A stretch of DNA of 64,000 nucleotides from Microbacterium sp. MYb72. GTDB lineage: Bacteria > Actinomycetota > Actinomycetes > Actinomycetales > Microbacteriaceae. The number at the start of each line of letters is the position of its first letter. Position 1 is the first letter of the stretch. The stretch spans positions 124,001 to 188,000 of the forward strand of contig NZ_PCOT01000002.1 of the NCBI RefSeq assembly GCF_002979415.1, read 5' to 3'. Made by a program: the position numbers and the translations under genes. The notes beneath the pieces were generated by a model that saw nothing but the letters and a program-made list of their open reading frames with translations, made no database searches and was not told the DNA's origin. Shown in pieces: positions 16,773 to 26,532 of this stretch.

Positions 16773-17885
16773 CTACAGATTCTCACCATTCAGGCGACGA
16801 GCGGCCTCCAGGATGCGATCCGTCGGAGCCGTCAGCGCGAGCCGGATGTGATCGCCGGAGTGGGCGCCGTAGAACGGACCGGGGCCGGCGAGGATGCCGA
16901 GACCGGCCAGACGGTCCATGCTCTCCCAGGCGTCACGCCCCTCGGTCGCCCAGAGGTACAGACCCGCCTCGGATCCGTCGACGCGGAAGCCTGCGGCCTC
17001 CAGCGCTGGACGAAGCGCGTCACGACGGGTGCGGTACAGCTCCTTCTGCAGGCGGACGTGCTCTTCATCGCCCAGAGCCACGGCCATGGCGTGCTGCACC
17101 GGCGCCGGCGGCATGAGACCGAGATGCTTGCGGGCGGTGAGCAGCTCCCCCACGATGCGCGCGCATCCGGCCACGAAGGCCGCTCGATAGCCCGCGAGAT
17201 TGGACTGCTTGCTCAGGGAGTAGACGCTGAGCAGATTCGCCCGGCTTCCCCCCGTCACACGGGGGTCGAGGATCGAGGGGATCGGCTCACTCGCCCAGCG
17301 TCCGTCCCAGCCGAGCTCCGCGTAGCACTCGTCGCTGGCGAGAACGGCGCCCAGCTCGCGCGCGCGGTCGACGGCGACGCGCAGCTCCTCGACCGTCCAG
17401 GTGCGGCCGTCGGGGTTGCCCGGGGAGTTGATCCAGATGAGCTTCGCACCCTCGGGCCATTCCGCGGGGTCGTCGAGGGCGACAGGGGTCGCTCCGGCCA
17501 CCCGGGCACCCACCTCGTACGTCGGGTACGCGATACGCGGATGCACGACGATGTCGCCGTCGCCGAGTCCGAGCAGCGTCGGCAGCAGCGCCACCAGCTC
17601 CTTGGAGCCGATCGTCGGGAGGACGTTCGCGACGGTCAGGTCGCTCACTCCGCGGCGTCGGGAGTACCAGTCGACGATCGCCTCGCGCAGCGCGGGGGTG
17701 CCGACGGTCTGCGGGTAGGCGTGCGCGTCCGTGGCCTCCGCCAACGCCCTGCGCACGATCTCGGGCGTCGGATCGACCGGGGAACCGATGGAGAGGTCGA
17801 CGATGCCGCGTGGATGCTGCGCTGCCCTGTCGCGGTAGGGGACGACCGCATCCCAGGGGTAATCAGCCAGGTCGCGGACGCTCAC
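16773..17885 (-). CDS. dapC: Succinyldiaminopimelate transaminase
   Basis: The 370-residue fold-type I aminotransferase makes N-succinyl-diaminopimelate from glutamate and the keto acid. PLP lysine is in SVYSLSKQSNLAGYR, with NSPGNPDGRTW and ASDECYAELGW as cofactor-pocket motifs. The wording and position after a 7Fe ferredoxin gene match actinobacterial DapC, and dapE and dapD are within 7 kb. The GTG start lies 3 bases after the fdxA stop; its message probably starts at the fdxA promoter. Confidence 0.88.
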   Translation of the reverse strand: MSVRDLADYPWDAVVPYRDRAAQHPRGIVDLSIGSPVDPTPEIVRRALAEATDAHAYPQTVGTPALREAIVDWYSRRRGVSDLTVANVLPTIGSKELVALLPTLLGLGDGDIVVHPRIAYPTYEVGARVAGATPVALDDPAEWPEGAKLIWINSPGNPDGRTWTVEELRVAVDRARELGAVLASDECYAELGWDGRWASEPIPSILDPRVTGGSRANLLSVYSLSKQSNLAGYRAAFVAGCARIVGELLTARKHLGLMPPAPVQHAMAVALGDEEHVRLQKELYRTRRDALRPALEAAGFRVDGSEAGLYLWATEGRDAWESMDRLAGLGILAGPGPFYGAHSGDHIRLALTAPTDRILEAARRLNGENL

Positions 17886-17888
17886 CGG

Positions 17889-18209
17889 CTACTCGCCCTG
17901 CGGCGGGAGGGCCGAGATGATGGGGTGATCGTGCGCGATGACTCCGACCTTGGCGGCGCCGCCGGGCGAGCCGATCTCGTCGAAGAACTCGACGTTGGCC
18001 TTGTAGTAATCCTGCCACTCCTCGGGCAGGTCGTCCTCGTAGTAGATCGCCTCCACGGGGCACACCGGCTCGCAGGCGCCGCAGTCGACGCACTCGTCGG
18101 GGTGGATGTACAGCGAGCGTTCACCCTCGTAGATGCAGTCAACGGGGCACTCGTCGATGCAGGCACGATCCTTCACATCGACGCACGGAAGGGCGATCAC
18201 ATACGTCAC
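17889..18209 (-). CDS. fdxA: 7Fe ferredoxin
   Basis: The 106-residue electron carrier has seven clustered cysteines: the [3Fe-4S]-type set in PCVDVKDRACIDECPVDC and the [4Fe-4S] set in CVDCGACEPVCPVEAI. The acidic C-terminal extension after YYEDDLPEEW is typical of actinobacterial FdxA. The GTG start is fixed by a TAGACT box 6 bases upstream. It leads an operon with dapC, an association shared by other actinobacteria but with no obvious redox reason. Confidence 0.93.
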   Translation of the reverse strand: MTYVIALPCVDVKDRACIDECPVDCIYEGERSLYIHPDECVDCGACEPVCPVEAIYYEDDLPEEWQDYYKANVEFFDEIGSPGGAAKVGVIAHDHPIISALPPQGE

Positions 18210-18215
18210 GGGATC

Positions 18216-18221
18216 AGTCTA
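18216..18221 (-). promoter_or_regulatory. -10 box TAGACT of a leaderless fdxA promoter
   Basis: Exactly 6 bases before the fdxA GTG, on the minus strand. Confidence 0.62.
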
Positions 18222-18602
18222 CGCGCGCGCGTCCGCCTCGGTGCGCACCGGGAGGCGCCGGAAAGAGGGCCACGCCACGGTGAGCAGCACCAGACCGGCG
18301 ACGATGTAGATCCACACCTGACCGGCCGGCGTGTTCTGGACGACCACGGATCCGCCGGGGCCGACGCCGGAGATCAGCATCAGCATCCCGACCATCCCGA
18401 GTCCGGCCGCGACCGTGGCCGCACGGTCATGCGTGAGGGCGCGGATGCCGATCAGGATCGATCCGCAGGCGATCGTGCCGATGATGATCCCGATCGGGAC
18501 GGGGCCCCACATCACGCTGTGGGCGATGGTCCCGGCGACGCCGAAGACACCGCCGACCATCGCCGCGGCGATCCACGACACGATCTTCGAGAGCCACTTC
18601 AC
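18219..18602 (-). CDS. Small membrane protein, DUF6113-like
   Basis: The 127-residue protein has four hydrophobic segments (AAAMVGGVFGVAGTIA, IGIIIGTIACGSILIGI, TVAAGLGMVGMLMLISG, VWIYIVAGLVLLTVAW). Position directly upstream of fdxA resembles the streptomycete arrangement of the DUF6113 family; the assignment is tentative. Such genes are sometimes mislabelled histidinol dehydrogenase; nothing here supports that. GTG start is supported by a leaderless -10 box. The stop lies inside the fdxA promoter. Confidence 0.6.
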   Translation of the reverse strand: MKWLSKIVSWIAAAMVGGVFGVAGTIAHSVMWGPVPIGIIIGTIACGSILIGIRALTHDRAATVAAGLGMVGMLMLISGVGPGGSVVVQNTPAGQVWIYIVAGLVLLTVAWPSFRRLPVRTEADARA

Positions 18603-18608
18603 CCCTCG

Positions 18609-18614
18609 ATCCTA
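18609..18614 (-). promoter_or_regulatory. -10 box TAGGAT of a leaderless promoter
   Basis: Six bases before the GTG of the DUF6113-like gene. Confidence 0.55.
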
Positions 18615-18645
18615 CGCGCGCACCCTATGGACGCACGGGCGCGGC

Positions 18646-18960
18646 TCAGGCGGCGAGGCCCGTGAGGCGCAGCAGCGCGGCGACGAGCGCCGCCGCGAAC
18701 ACCACGACGAGGAACGACTGCCGCAACCACAGCAGCCCGGCGGCGACCAGGAGTGCGGGCACCCGCGCGTCGACGACGACCGCCTGCCCGGCTCCCAGCG
18801 TCTGGACCGCGACGAGGGCGGCGAGCAGGGCGACCGTGAGCAGATCGGAGATGCGGGCGGGACGCGGCTCCTCGAGCACCCGGGGAGGCACCAGATACCC
18901 CGCGGCTTTCAGGGCGAGGCAGATGATGGCGGCGAGCAGAATCGCGCCCCACAGGCTCAT
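18646..18960 (-). CDS. azlD: AzlD-type branched-chain amino acid exporter subunit
   Basis: The 104-residue protein has three hydrophobic helices with the AzlD marks LALKAAGYLVPPRVLEEP and VVVDARVPALLVAAGLLWLR. AzlD pairs with AzlC to export branched-chain amino acids or analogues. Its ATG overlaps the azlC stop (ATGA). Confidence 0.85.
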   Translation of the reverse strand: MSLWGAILLAAIICLALKAAGYLVPPRVLEEPRPARISDLLTVALLAALVAVQTLGAGQAVVVDARVPALLVAAGLLWLRQSFLVVVFAAALVAALLRLTGLAA

Positions 18961-19655
18961 GTGCCGGCCTCCGCACGCGGGGCGGGCGCGCTGAACCAGT
19001 TGAACCAGCCGACCAGGATCGCGACGAGGGCGGCGACCAGCACGGGGAGCCCCGGCATGATGAACGGGGTGAGGGATGCCGCGACCACGGCCGCGGCGGC
19101 GCCCACCGCGATGGCCTGGCGCTGCTTCAGCCGGGGCCACAGGAGTGCGAGGAATGCGGCGGCCGCCGCGGCATCCAGCCCCCACGCCCGGGGATCGCCG
19201 AGAACGTCTCCGACGAGCGCGCCGATGAGCGTGGTGACGTTCCAGCCGGCGAAGATGCCGATGCCCGTCACCCAGAACCCGATCCGTCGCAGCCGAGGAT
19301 CGCTCTGCGAGATCGCGACGGCGGTCGACTCGTCGATCGTGAAGTGCGCGGCCGAGGCGCGATGCATCGCTCCCCCGCCGATGATCGGCGACATCCGCAT
19401 GCCGTAGGCGACGTTGCGCACACCCAGCAGTGCGGCCGAGGCGACGGCGGACGGCAGAGCGGAGAGTCCGCCGGCGGCGAAGACCCCGACGAAGGCGAAC
19501 TGCGAGCCGCCGGTGAACATCAGCAGGCTCAGCACACAGGCCTGCCAGACATCAAGGCCTGCCGCCACCGCGAGGGCTCCGAACGAGATGCCGTAGGCAC
19601 TGGTCGCGAGCACGACCCCGAGCGCCTCCCGCCACACCTCGCGCTCGGCGCTCAC
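18957..19655 (-). CDS. azlC: AzlC-type branched-chain amino acid exporter subunit
   Basis: The 232-residue protein has about seven membrane helices, with SAYGISFGALAVAAGL, the conserved MFTGGSQFAFVGV and RNVAYGMRMSPI. I chose the GTG at 19653-19655 (N-terminus SAEREVWREALGVV), which gives family length. An in-frame GTG at 19680-19682 lies nearer the predicted transcript start and could be used as a leaderless start, adding nine residues. The divergent XRE-cupin gene is the obvious regulator. Confidence 0.83.
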   Translation of the reverse strand: MSAEREVWREALGVVLATSAYGISFGALAVAAGLDVWQACVLSLLMFTGGSQFAFVGVFAAGGLSALPSAVASAALLGVRNVAYGMRMSPIIGGGAMHRASAAHFTIDESTAVAISQSDPRLRRIGFWVTGIGIFAGWNVTTLIGALVGDVLGDPRAWGLDAAAAAAFLALLWPRLKQRQAIAVGAAAAVVAASLTPFIMPGLPVLVAALVAILVGWFNWFSAPAPRAEAGT

Positions 19656-19673
19656 GGAGACACCGTTCGATCT

Positions 19674-19751
19674 GATGAACACATGAACATCATTCTGAAC
19701 ACGCCAGGGCGCATAGTCAAGCGAACGATCGTTTGACATGATGAACACATG
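19674..19751. promoter_or_regulatory. Divergent azlC / XRE-regulator control region with repeated operator
   Basis: The azlC promoter reads TTGACT (19715-19720 on minus), 17 bases, CAGAAT (19692-19697). TGAACA occurs four times in the same orientation at 19676, 19684, 19696 and 19742, and the 12-mer GATGAACACATG occurs twice (19674-19685, 19740-19751). One cluster covers the azlC -10 and leader; the other covers the regulator's CATGAT box and start codon. This fits repression of both genes by the XRE protein. Confidence 0.55.
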
Positions 19752-20297
19752 GAAGATCTGCGCACCCGCATCGCACGGACCCTGCGTCGAGAGCGGGAGG
19801 CCGCGGGGATCTCCGTCTCCGAGCTCGCACGTCGCGCCGGCGTATCGAAGGCCACGGTGTCGCAGCTCGAGAGCGGGGCGGGCAATCCGAGCGTCGAGAC
19901 GCTGTGGGCGCTCGGCGTGGCGCTCGGGGTGCCGTTCGCCGTGCTCGTCGACCAGCAGTCGCACGCTCCCACCCTGATCCGCGCCGACGACCTCGCCGGG
20001 GTGCCGTCATCGGCGGCCGCCTACAGCGCGACACTGCTCTCGGCGAGCCCGCCCGGTGCGCGCCGGGACATCTACCTGATCAAGGCCGAACCTGGAGACG
20101 CCAGGAGGTCCGACCCGCATCACCCCGGCACCATCGAGCACGTCGTCCTCATGACGGGTCGGGCACAGGTCGGGCCGGCCGAGGACCCCGTGCTCCTGAA
20201 CCCCGGCGACTACCTCACCTACCCCGGCGACGCCCCGCACGTCTTCGAAGCGGTCGCCGCGGGCACCAGCGCCGTCCTCATCTCCGAGCTGCGCTGA
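19749..20297 (+). CDS. XRE-family regulator with C-terminal cupin domain
   Basis: The 182 residues hold an N-terminal HTH_3 domain (about 1-62; SVSELARRAGVSKATVSQLESG and NPSVETLWALGVALGVPF) and a cupin (about 75-180; HHPGTIEHVVLMTGRAQVG, GDYLTYPGDAPHVFEA). This architecture is common in regulators of amino acid exporters, where the cupin binds the effector. Divergent azlCD is the probable target. A CATGAT box 6 bases upstream suggests a leaderless message. Confidence 0.85.
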   Translation: MEDLRTRIARTLRREREAAGISVSELARRAGVSKATVSQLESGAGNPSVETLWALGVALGVPFAVLVDQQSHAPTLIRADDLAGVPSSAAAYSATLLSASPPGARRDIYLIKAEPGDARRSDPHHPGTIEHVVLMTGRAQVGPAEDPVLLNPGDYLTYPGDAPHVFEAVAAGTSAVLISELR

Positions 20298-20312
20298 CCC
20301 CGGGTCATCGCG

Positions 20313-20345
20313 AAGGGCGGGCGCCTGCACGAGGCACCCGCCCTT
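20313..20345. terminator. Intrinsic terminator
   Basis: Arms 20313-20326 and 20332-20345 pair over 14 positions with one mismatch around GCACG. It lies between the convergent XRE-cupin and transglycosylase-like genes. Confidence 0.7.
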
Positions 20346-20387
20346 TGCGGCGGTAAGCGCGGCTCACGCAAGCCGCGCGACTCGCGA

Positions 20388-21275
20388 TCAGTACCAGTTG
20401 GTGGCCTGGGAGTGGCCCCAGGCACTGCACGGCGTCCCGTACACGGAGGAGATGTAGCCGAGGCCCCAGGCGATCTGCGTGGCGGCATTGGTCTGCCAGT
20501 CGGAGCCCGCGGAGGCCATCTTGCTCCCCGGCAGGGCCTGCGGGATGCCCGTGGCGCCCGACGGGTTGTGGGCCTGGTAGTTCCAGCTCGACTCCTTGTT
20601 CCACAGCGAGCTGAGGCAGGAGAACTGGTCCGCTCCCCAGCCGTACTGGCTCGCGGCCATCGACTGGGCAGTGGCCTTCGCCCCGTCAGGGGTGTTCGCC
20701 GCTGCGAGGGCCGCTGCCGCCGCGGCTGCCTGCTCCGCTGCCGCGCGGGCCGCATCCTCCGCAGCCTTCTTCTCCTGGGCCGCGGAGAACGCGGACTGCA
20801 GGCTGGCCGTCGCGGCGACGACCTCGTCCGTCTCCTGGACGAGGTCGGCCGAGCGCACGGCGAGGATCATCGGCGGCATGACGTCGCGCTCCTTGAGCGC
20901 ATCGATGCCGTCCCGGAGCTCGCTCGTGTCGACGGTCGCATCGATCGGACCGACATCGAGACCCGACGACACGACGTCGGCCGCGAGATTCTCGGCCGCG
21001 GTCACGGCGCCTCGCGCCTCCACGAGCGACGTGGAGGCCTCGTCGGCGATCTTCGCCAGCGGTACGGTGCCGGGGATCAGCTGGGCCGCTGCCGGGGCCG
21101 GTGCGCCGTTCTCGGCTCCGGCTGCCGATGCGGAGGTGAACCCCACCGTCAGGGCGATCCCGAGGATCGCGGCGGTCGCGGCGCCGAAGAGCAGGGTCGG
21201 GCGGCGGGAGGTGACGGCAGCTCGGGCGGATGCCGCTGCGGCGGCGCGCTGAAGCGCACGGGTGTTCTGAAGCAT
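20388..21275 (-). CDS. Secreted transglycosylase-like protein (SLT / aggregation-promoting-factor C-terminal domain)
   Basis: The 295-residue protein has an N-terminal signal-anchor (LLFGAATAAILGIALTVGF then SASAAGAENG), an Ala/Glu-rich helical middle (about 70-210) and a C-terminal lysozyme-like domain. The domain shows the catalytic Glu in LWNKESSWN, NPSGATGIPQALPGSKMA and the terminal W-Y pair, with two Cys that may form a disulfide. It probably cleaves or remodels peptidoglycan outside the cell. The ATG lacks a good ribosome binding site, so the start is less certain. Confidence 0.78.
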   Translation of the reverse strand: MLQNTRALQRAAAAASARAAVTSRRPTLLFGAATAAILGIALTVGFTSASAAGAENGAPAPAAAQLIPGTVPLAKIADEASTSLVEARGAVTAAENLAADVVSSGLDVGPIDATVDTSELRDGIDALKERDVMPPMILAVRSADLVQETDEVVAATASLQSAFSAAQEKKAAEDAARAAAEQAAAAAAALAAANTPDGAKATAQSMAASQYGWGADQFSCLSSLWNKESSWNYQAHNPSGATGIPQALPGSKMASAGSDWQTNAATQIAWGLGYISSVYGTPCSAWGHSQATNWY

Positions 21276-21406
21276 GAAGAGGTCGACTTTCGGGTCGTCG
21301 TACGCCCTCGCAGGAGACTCATCGGGAGCTCGTCCCAGGCGCAAGTCTTCGAGTCTGTACGCGCTTCCTGAACGAAAAATCTGTCCGACCTGGACAATTC
21401 ATGAGA

Positions 21407-21448
21407 AAAGGGCCCCGTACGCGCCATCTCGGCGGTACGGGGCCCTTT
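21407..21448. terminator. Intrinsic terminator downstream of typA
   Basis: Arms 21407-21420 and 21435-21448 (AAAGGGCCCCGTAC and its complement) pair perfectly over 14 bp with a 14-base loop, and on the minus strand end in a T run. It separates typA from the transglycosylase gene. Confidence 0.8.
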
Positions 21449-21484
21449 CGTGGAGGTGCTGGCTAGCGACCTCGCAGGCTATTC

Positions 21485-23398
<1,914 letters not shown>

Positions 23399-23404
23399 GC
23401 AGGA

Positions 23405-23410
23405 ATCCTA
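23405..23410 (-). promoter_or_regulatory. -10 box TAGGAT of a leaderless typA promoter
   Basis: Six bases upstream of the typA ATG on the minus strand. Confidence 0.58.
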
Positions 23411-23487
23411 AGAAGGTGGTGGGAAACGCCGGGAACCCGACGTTCCAGGATACCGTATGCGCGCAGCCGGTTCCTGAGCGCACGTCG

Positions 23488-23493
23488 TACGAT
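23488..23493 (+). promoter_or_regulatory. -10 box TACGAT of a leaderless promoter
   Basis: Seven bases before the GTG of the CPBP protease gene. It supports that GTG over an in-frame ATG at 23390. Confidence 0.6.
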
Positions 23494-23500
23494 CGGGGGC

Positions 23501-24286
23501 GTGACCAGCGTCGACCCGTCCCGCACCCCCTCTCGCGCCCGCATCTGGTGGGAGATCGCCATCGTGCTCGGCCTCGGTCTCGGCCAGTCCGCGGTCTACG
23601 CGGTCGTGCAGCTGGCCTACCGTCTGACCGACTCCACTCCCCTCGCGGATCAGACGGCGACGCTGAACCCCTCGCGAAGCGACCGCGAGGTCTTCGACCT
23701 CGTCTATCAGGTCCTGTCGATCGGATTCTCGCTGGTCCCCGTGATCCTGGTGTGCTTCCTCCTGTGGCAGAGCTCGCGCCCGCACCTGGGTCGGCTCGGC
23801 CTCGACGGCACCAGGATCGGACGGGATGCCGGGCGCGGCATCCTGCTCGTCGTGGCGATCGGCGTCCCCGGTCTCGCTCTGTACCTCGTCGGGCGCGCGA
23901 GCGGACTCTTCGTCGCCGTCGACCCCGGAGGGCTCGACGCCTACTGGTGGACGGTCCCTGTGCTGCTTCTCTCCGCCGCGCGAGCGGCGCTGCAGGAGGA
24001 GTTCGTCGTGCTCGGCTACCTCTTCGCTCGGCTGAAGCAGCTCGGCTGGGGACCGTGGACGATCGTCCTGGCGACCTCGGCCCTGCGTGCCAGCTACCAC
24101 CTCTACCAGGGGCCGGGCGCCTTCATCGGCAACTTCGCGATGGGCCTGCTCTTCGGCTGGCTGTTCCAGCGCACCGGGCGCCTGCTGCCGTTCCTCGTGG
24201 CGCACTTCGCCATCGACGCGACCGTCTTCGTCGGCTACCCCTGGGCGGCCACCACCTGGCCCGCGCTATTCGGCCTGCCCGGCTGA
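23501..24286 (+). CDS. CPBP (Abi/CAAX-protease-like) intramembrane metalloprotease
   Basis: The 261-residue protein has about seven membrane helices and the family motifs ALQEEFVVLGYLF (EExxxR-like with the second position altered), an RASYHLYQG block with the conserved His, and VAHFAIDATVFV carrying the last His. CPBP enzymes process prenylated or bacteriocin-related peptides, but bacterial targets are mostly unknown. The usual Arg after EExxx reads as Leu/Gly here. Convergent with the next gene. Confidence 0.78.
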   Translation: MTSVDPSRTPSRARIWWEIAIVLGLGLGQSAVYAVVQLAYRLTDSTPLADQTATLNPSRSDREVFDLVYQVLSIGFSLVPVILVCFLLWQSSRPHLGRLGLDGTRIGRDAGRGILLVVAIGVPGLALYLVGRASGLFVAVDPGGLDAYWWTVPVLLLSAARAALQEEFVVLGYLFARLKQLGWGPWTIVLATSALRASYHLYQGPGAFIGNFAMGLLFGWLFQRTGRLLPFLVAHFAIDATVFVGYPWAATTWPALFGLPG

Positions 24287-24295
24287 GCTCGGGTG

Positions 24296-24865
24296 TCAGG
24301 AGTTCGCGATGAGGACCGATGCGACGGCCCAGACGACGATCGCTCCGAGGGCGATGAGCGCCCGCAGGTCCCAGGACCGGACGATCGGAGCATCCGCTTC
24401 GAAGGATGCGGTGCGCCACAGCGCGGTGATGTCGGCGAGGTCGTGCTCGCCCCCACGGGGCGGCGTGGGGTCGTCTTCGCGCATCCTGCTGCGCCGCGGA
24501 CGGGATCGTGCAGGACCGCCGTAGCAGGAGGTCTTGCTCCCGTCCTCGAAGGTGAACTCGAGCTGCCAGCGCAGATCGATGTCCTTCACACGGCTCCAGC
24601 CGAACGAGGTGCGCCGCAGCATGTTATGCACGGAGGCGCCGAGATCGTCGACCTGCACGCGGGACACGAAGCTGATCTCGTACAGGACCCACAGCGCCAG
24701 CAGCACCCAGGGTGCGAGCAGCGCCGCTTGCGCCCAGCCTGCGCGGACGACGGCGTCGCCGAGCAGGAAGAGCGCGATCAGCCCCGCGAGGACGAGGGTC
24801 ACGGGCCCGGAGAGCGGACGGAAGGTCCGCCCGCTCTCCGAACCCGAGGGTGAGTTCGCCGTCAC
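24296..24865 (-). CDS. PH-domain membrane protein at the end of the peptide ABC operon
   Basis: The 189-residue protein has two N-terminal membrane helices (VTLVLAGLIALFLLGD, AALLAPWVLLALWVLYEI) and a bacterial PH-like domain (RVQVDDLGASVHNMLRRTSFGWSRVKDIDLRW, FTFEDGSKTSCYGG). A charged linker and a C-terminal helix (LRALIALGAIVVWAVASVL) follow. Its GTG overlaps the stop of the ABC ATPase (GTGA), so the two are translationally coupled. Function unknown; a role with the transporter is positional inference only. Confidence 0.65.
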   Translation of the reverse strand: MTANSPSGSESGRTFRPLSGPVTLVLAGLIALFLLGDAVVRAGWAQAALLAPWVLLALWVLYEISFVSRVQVDDLGASVHNMLRRTSFGWSRVKDIDLRWQLEFTFEDGSKTSCYGGPARSRPRRSRMREDDPTPPRGGEHDLADITALWRTASFEADAPIVRSWDLRALIALGAIVVWAVASVLIANS

Positions 24866-26532
24866 TGACCGGCCAACGGGATGGAGGCGCCGGGGATCGC
24901 GTGCAGCAGCTTCTCGGTGTACTCCTGCTGCGGGTTCGCGAAGATCTCGTCGACGGTGCCCTGCTCGACGATGCGACCGCGCTCCATGACGCAGACGAGG
25001 TCGCTCGACACACGCACGACCGCGAGGTCGTGGGTGATGAACAGGTAGGTGAGATCCAGCTCCGACTGCAGCTCGGCGAGCAGCTTCAGGATCTGGTCCT
25101 GCACCAGCACGTCGAGTGCCGAGACGGCCTCGTCGAGCACGACGATGTCGGGCTTGAGCGCCAGCGCGCGGGCGATGGCCACGCGCTGACGCTGACCGCC
25201 GGACAGCTCGTTCGGATATCGCGTGATCAGGGCCTGCGGCAGCGAGACCTGATCGAGCAGCTCGAGCACCCGCTCACGTCGGGACGCGGCGTCCCCGATG
25301 CGATGGATGTCGAGCGGCTCCGCGATCGTGTTGCCGATGTTGCGCAGCGGGTCCATCGACCCGTAAGGGTCCTGGAACACCGGCTGCATCCGACGACGGA
25401 GCGCGAAGGCCTGCGCGGCCGAGAACTTCGACACGTCCTGGCCGTCCACCTCGATCATGCCGCTCGTCGGCTCCTCGAGCTTGAGCACCATCTTCGCGAC
25501 GGTGGACTTGCCCGAGCCGGACTCGCCGACGAGCGCGAGCGTCTTGCCCCGGGGGATCTCGAACGAGACGTCGTCGACCGCACGGAACGGCTCGCTGCGG
25601 AGGAGACCCTGACGGATCTTGTAGTCCTTCGTGAGCCCCGCGACCCGAACCGTCGGCGGGATCGCCGACAGGTCAGCCAGCGTCTCGATCCCGCGATCCT
25701 CGACCTGAGCCTGGATGCGCTGGGACGCGACGCTGGGCGCCGCGGCGACGAGCCGCTTCGTGTACGGGTGCTGCGGATTCTGCAGGATCTCCAGGCTCGG
25801 ACCCGACTCGACGATGTTGCCGTTGTTCATCACGATGATCGTCGAGGCCCGCTCAGCGGCGAGTCCGAGATCGTGGGTGATGAGCAGCACCGCCGTATCG
25901 CGCTCCTCGGTCAGCGAGGCCATGTGATCCAGGATCACCCGCTGCACCGTCACGTCCAGAGCCGAGGTCGGCTCGTCTGCGATGAGCAGCTTCGGGTCGG
26001 CCGCGAGGCCGATCCCGATGAGCGCCCGCTGGCGCATGCCCCCGGAGAACTGGTGCGGGTACTGGTGCAGTCGGTTCGCGGCATCCGCGAGCCCCGCCTG
26101 CTGCAGCACCTCGATCGCACGGTCCTTGACCTGCTGGCGCCCCTGGGCGAGGCCGTTGGCCCTGATCGCCTCCTTGACCTGGAAGCCGATGCTCCACACC
26201 GGGTTCAGGCTGGCCATCGGGTCCTGGGGGACGAAGCCGATGTCACGGCCTCTGACCTGCTCGATCTCCTCGCGACCGAGGGTCGTCAACTCACGTCCGG
26301 AGAGGGTCACCGATCCCTCGGTGATCCTCCCGGTCCCCGGCAGCAGGTTCACGATCGCCGTGGCGGTCGTGGACTTTCCTGACCCCGACTCCCCCACGAT
26401 CGCGACGGTCTCGCCGGGATGGATGTCGAGGTCGATCCCATGGAGGACCTCGCGCATCCCGTCCTGGCCCTTGAACGCGACCTTCAGTCCTCGGACGCTG
26501 AGGATCGGCGGCACGCCTTCCTTGCGGGTCAT
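24862..26532 (-). CDS. Peptide ABC transporter ATPase with two fused nucleotide-binding domains
   Basis: The 556-residue protein fuses the DppD-like (about 1-260) and DppF-like (about 280-550) ATPases. Each half has a Walker A GESGSGKST, a signature motif (SGGMRQR, then SGGQRQR), Walker B (LLIADEPTSALD, VVLDEAVSALD) and a switch His. Each ends with the oligopeptide-ABC C-terminal segment, seen first as NPQHPYTKRL and again as NPQQEYTEKL. It powers the two permeases encoded upstream. The ATG overlaps the permease stop (ATGA). Confidence 0.92.
   Translation of the reverse strand: MTRKEGVPPILSVRGLKVAFKGQDGMREVLHGIDLDIHPGETVAIVGESGSGKSTTATAIVNLLPGTGRITEGSVTLSGRELTTLGREEIEQVRGRDIGFVPQDPMASLNPVWSIGFQVKEAIRANGLAQGRQQVKDRAIEVLQQAGLADAANRLHQYPHQFSGGMRQRALIGIGLAADPKLLIADEPTSALDVTVQRVILDHMASLTEERDTAVLLITHDLGLAAERASTIIVMNNGNIVESGPSLEILQNPQHPYTKRLVAAAPSVASQRIQAQVEDRGIETLADLSAIPPTVRVAGLTKDYKIRQGLLRSEPFRAVDDVSFEIPRGKTLALVGESGSGKSTVAKMVLKLEEPTSGMIEVDGQDVSKFSAAQAFALRRRMQPVFQDPYGSMDPLRNIGNTIAEPLDIHRIGDAASRRERVLELLDQVSLPQALITRYPNELSGGQRQRVAIARALALKPDIVVLDEAVSALDVLVQDQILKLLAELQSELDLTYLFITHDLAVVRVSSDLVCVMERGRIVEQGTVDEIFANPQQEYTEKLLHAIPGASIPLAGQ

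Noticed and set aside
18219..18602. Histidinol dehydrogenase label sometimes given to such a gene
   Set aside because: The protein is 127 residues of membrane helices, with no dehydrogenase motifs.
20388..21404. c-di-AMP (ydaO-type) riboswitch before the transglycosylase-like gene
   Set aside because: Such switches precede wall hydrolase genes in actinobacteria, but I could not find the conserved core in 21276-21404.
23501..24286. CPBP protein as part of a bacteriocin cluster
   Set aside because: No precursor peptide, modification enzyme or dedicated exporter gene is nearby.
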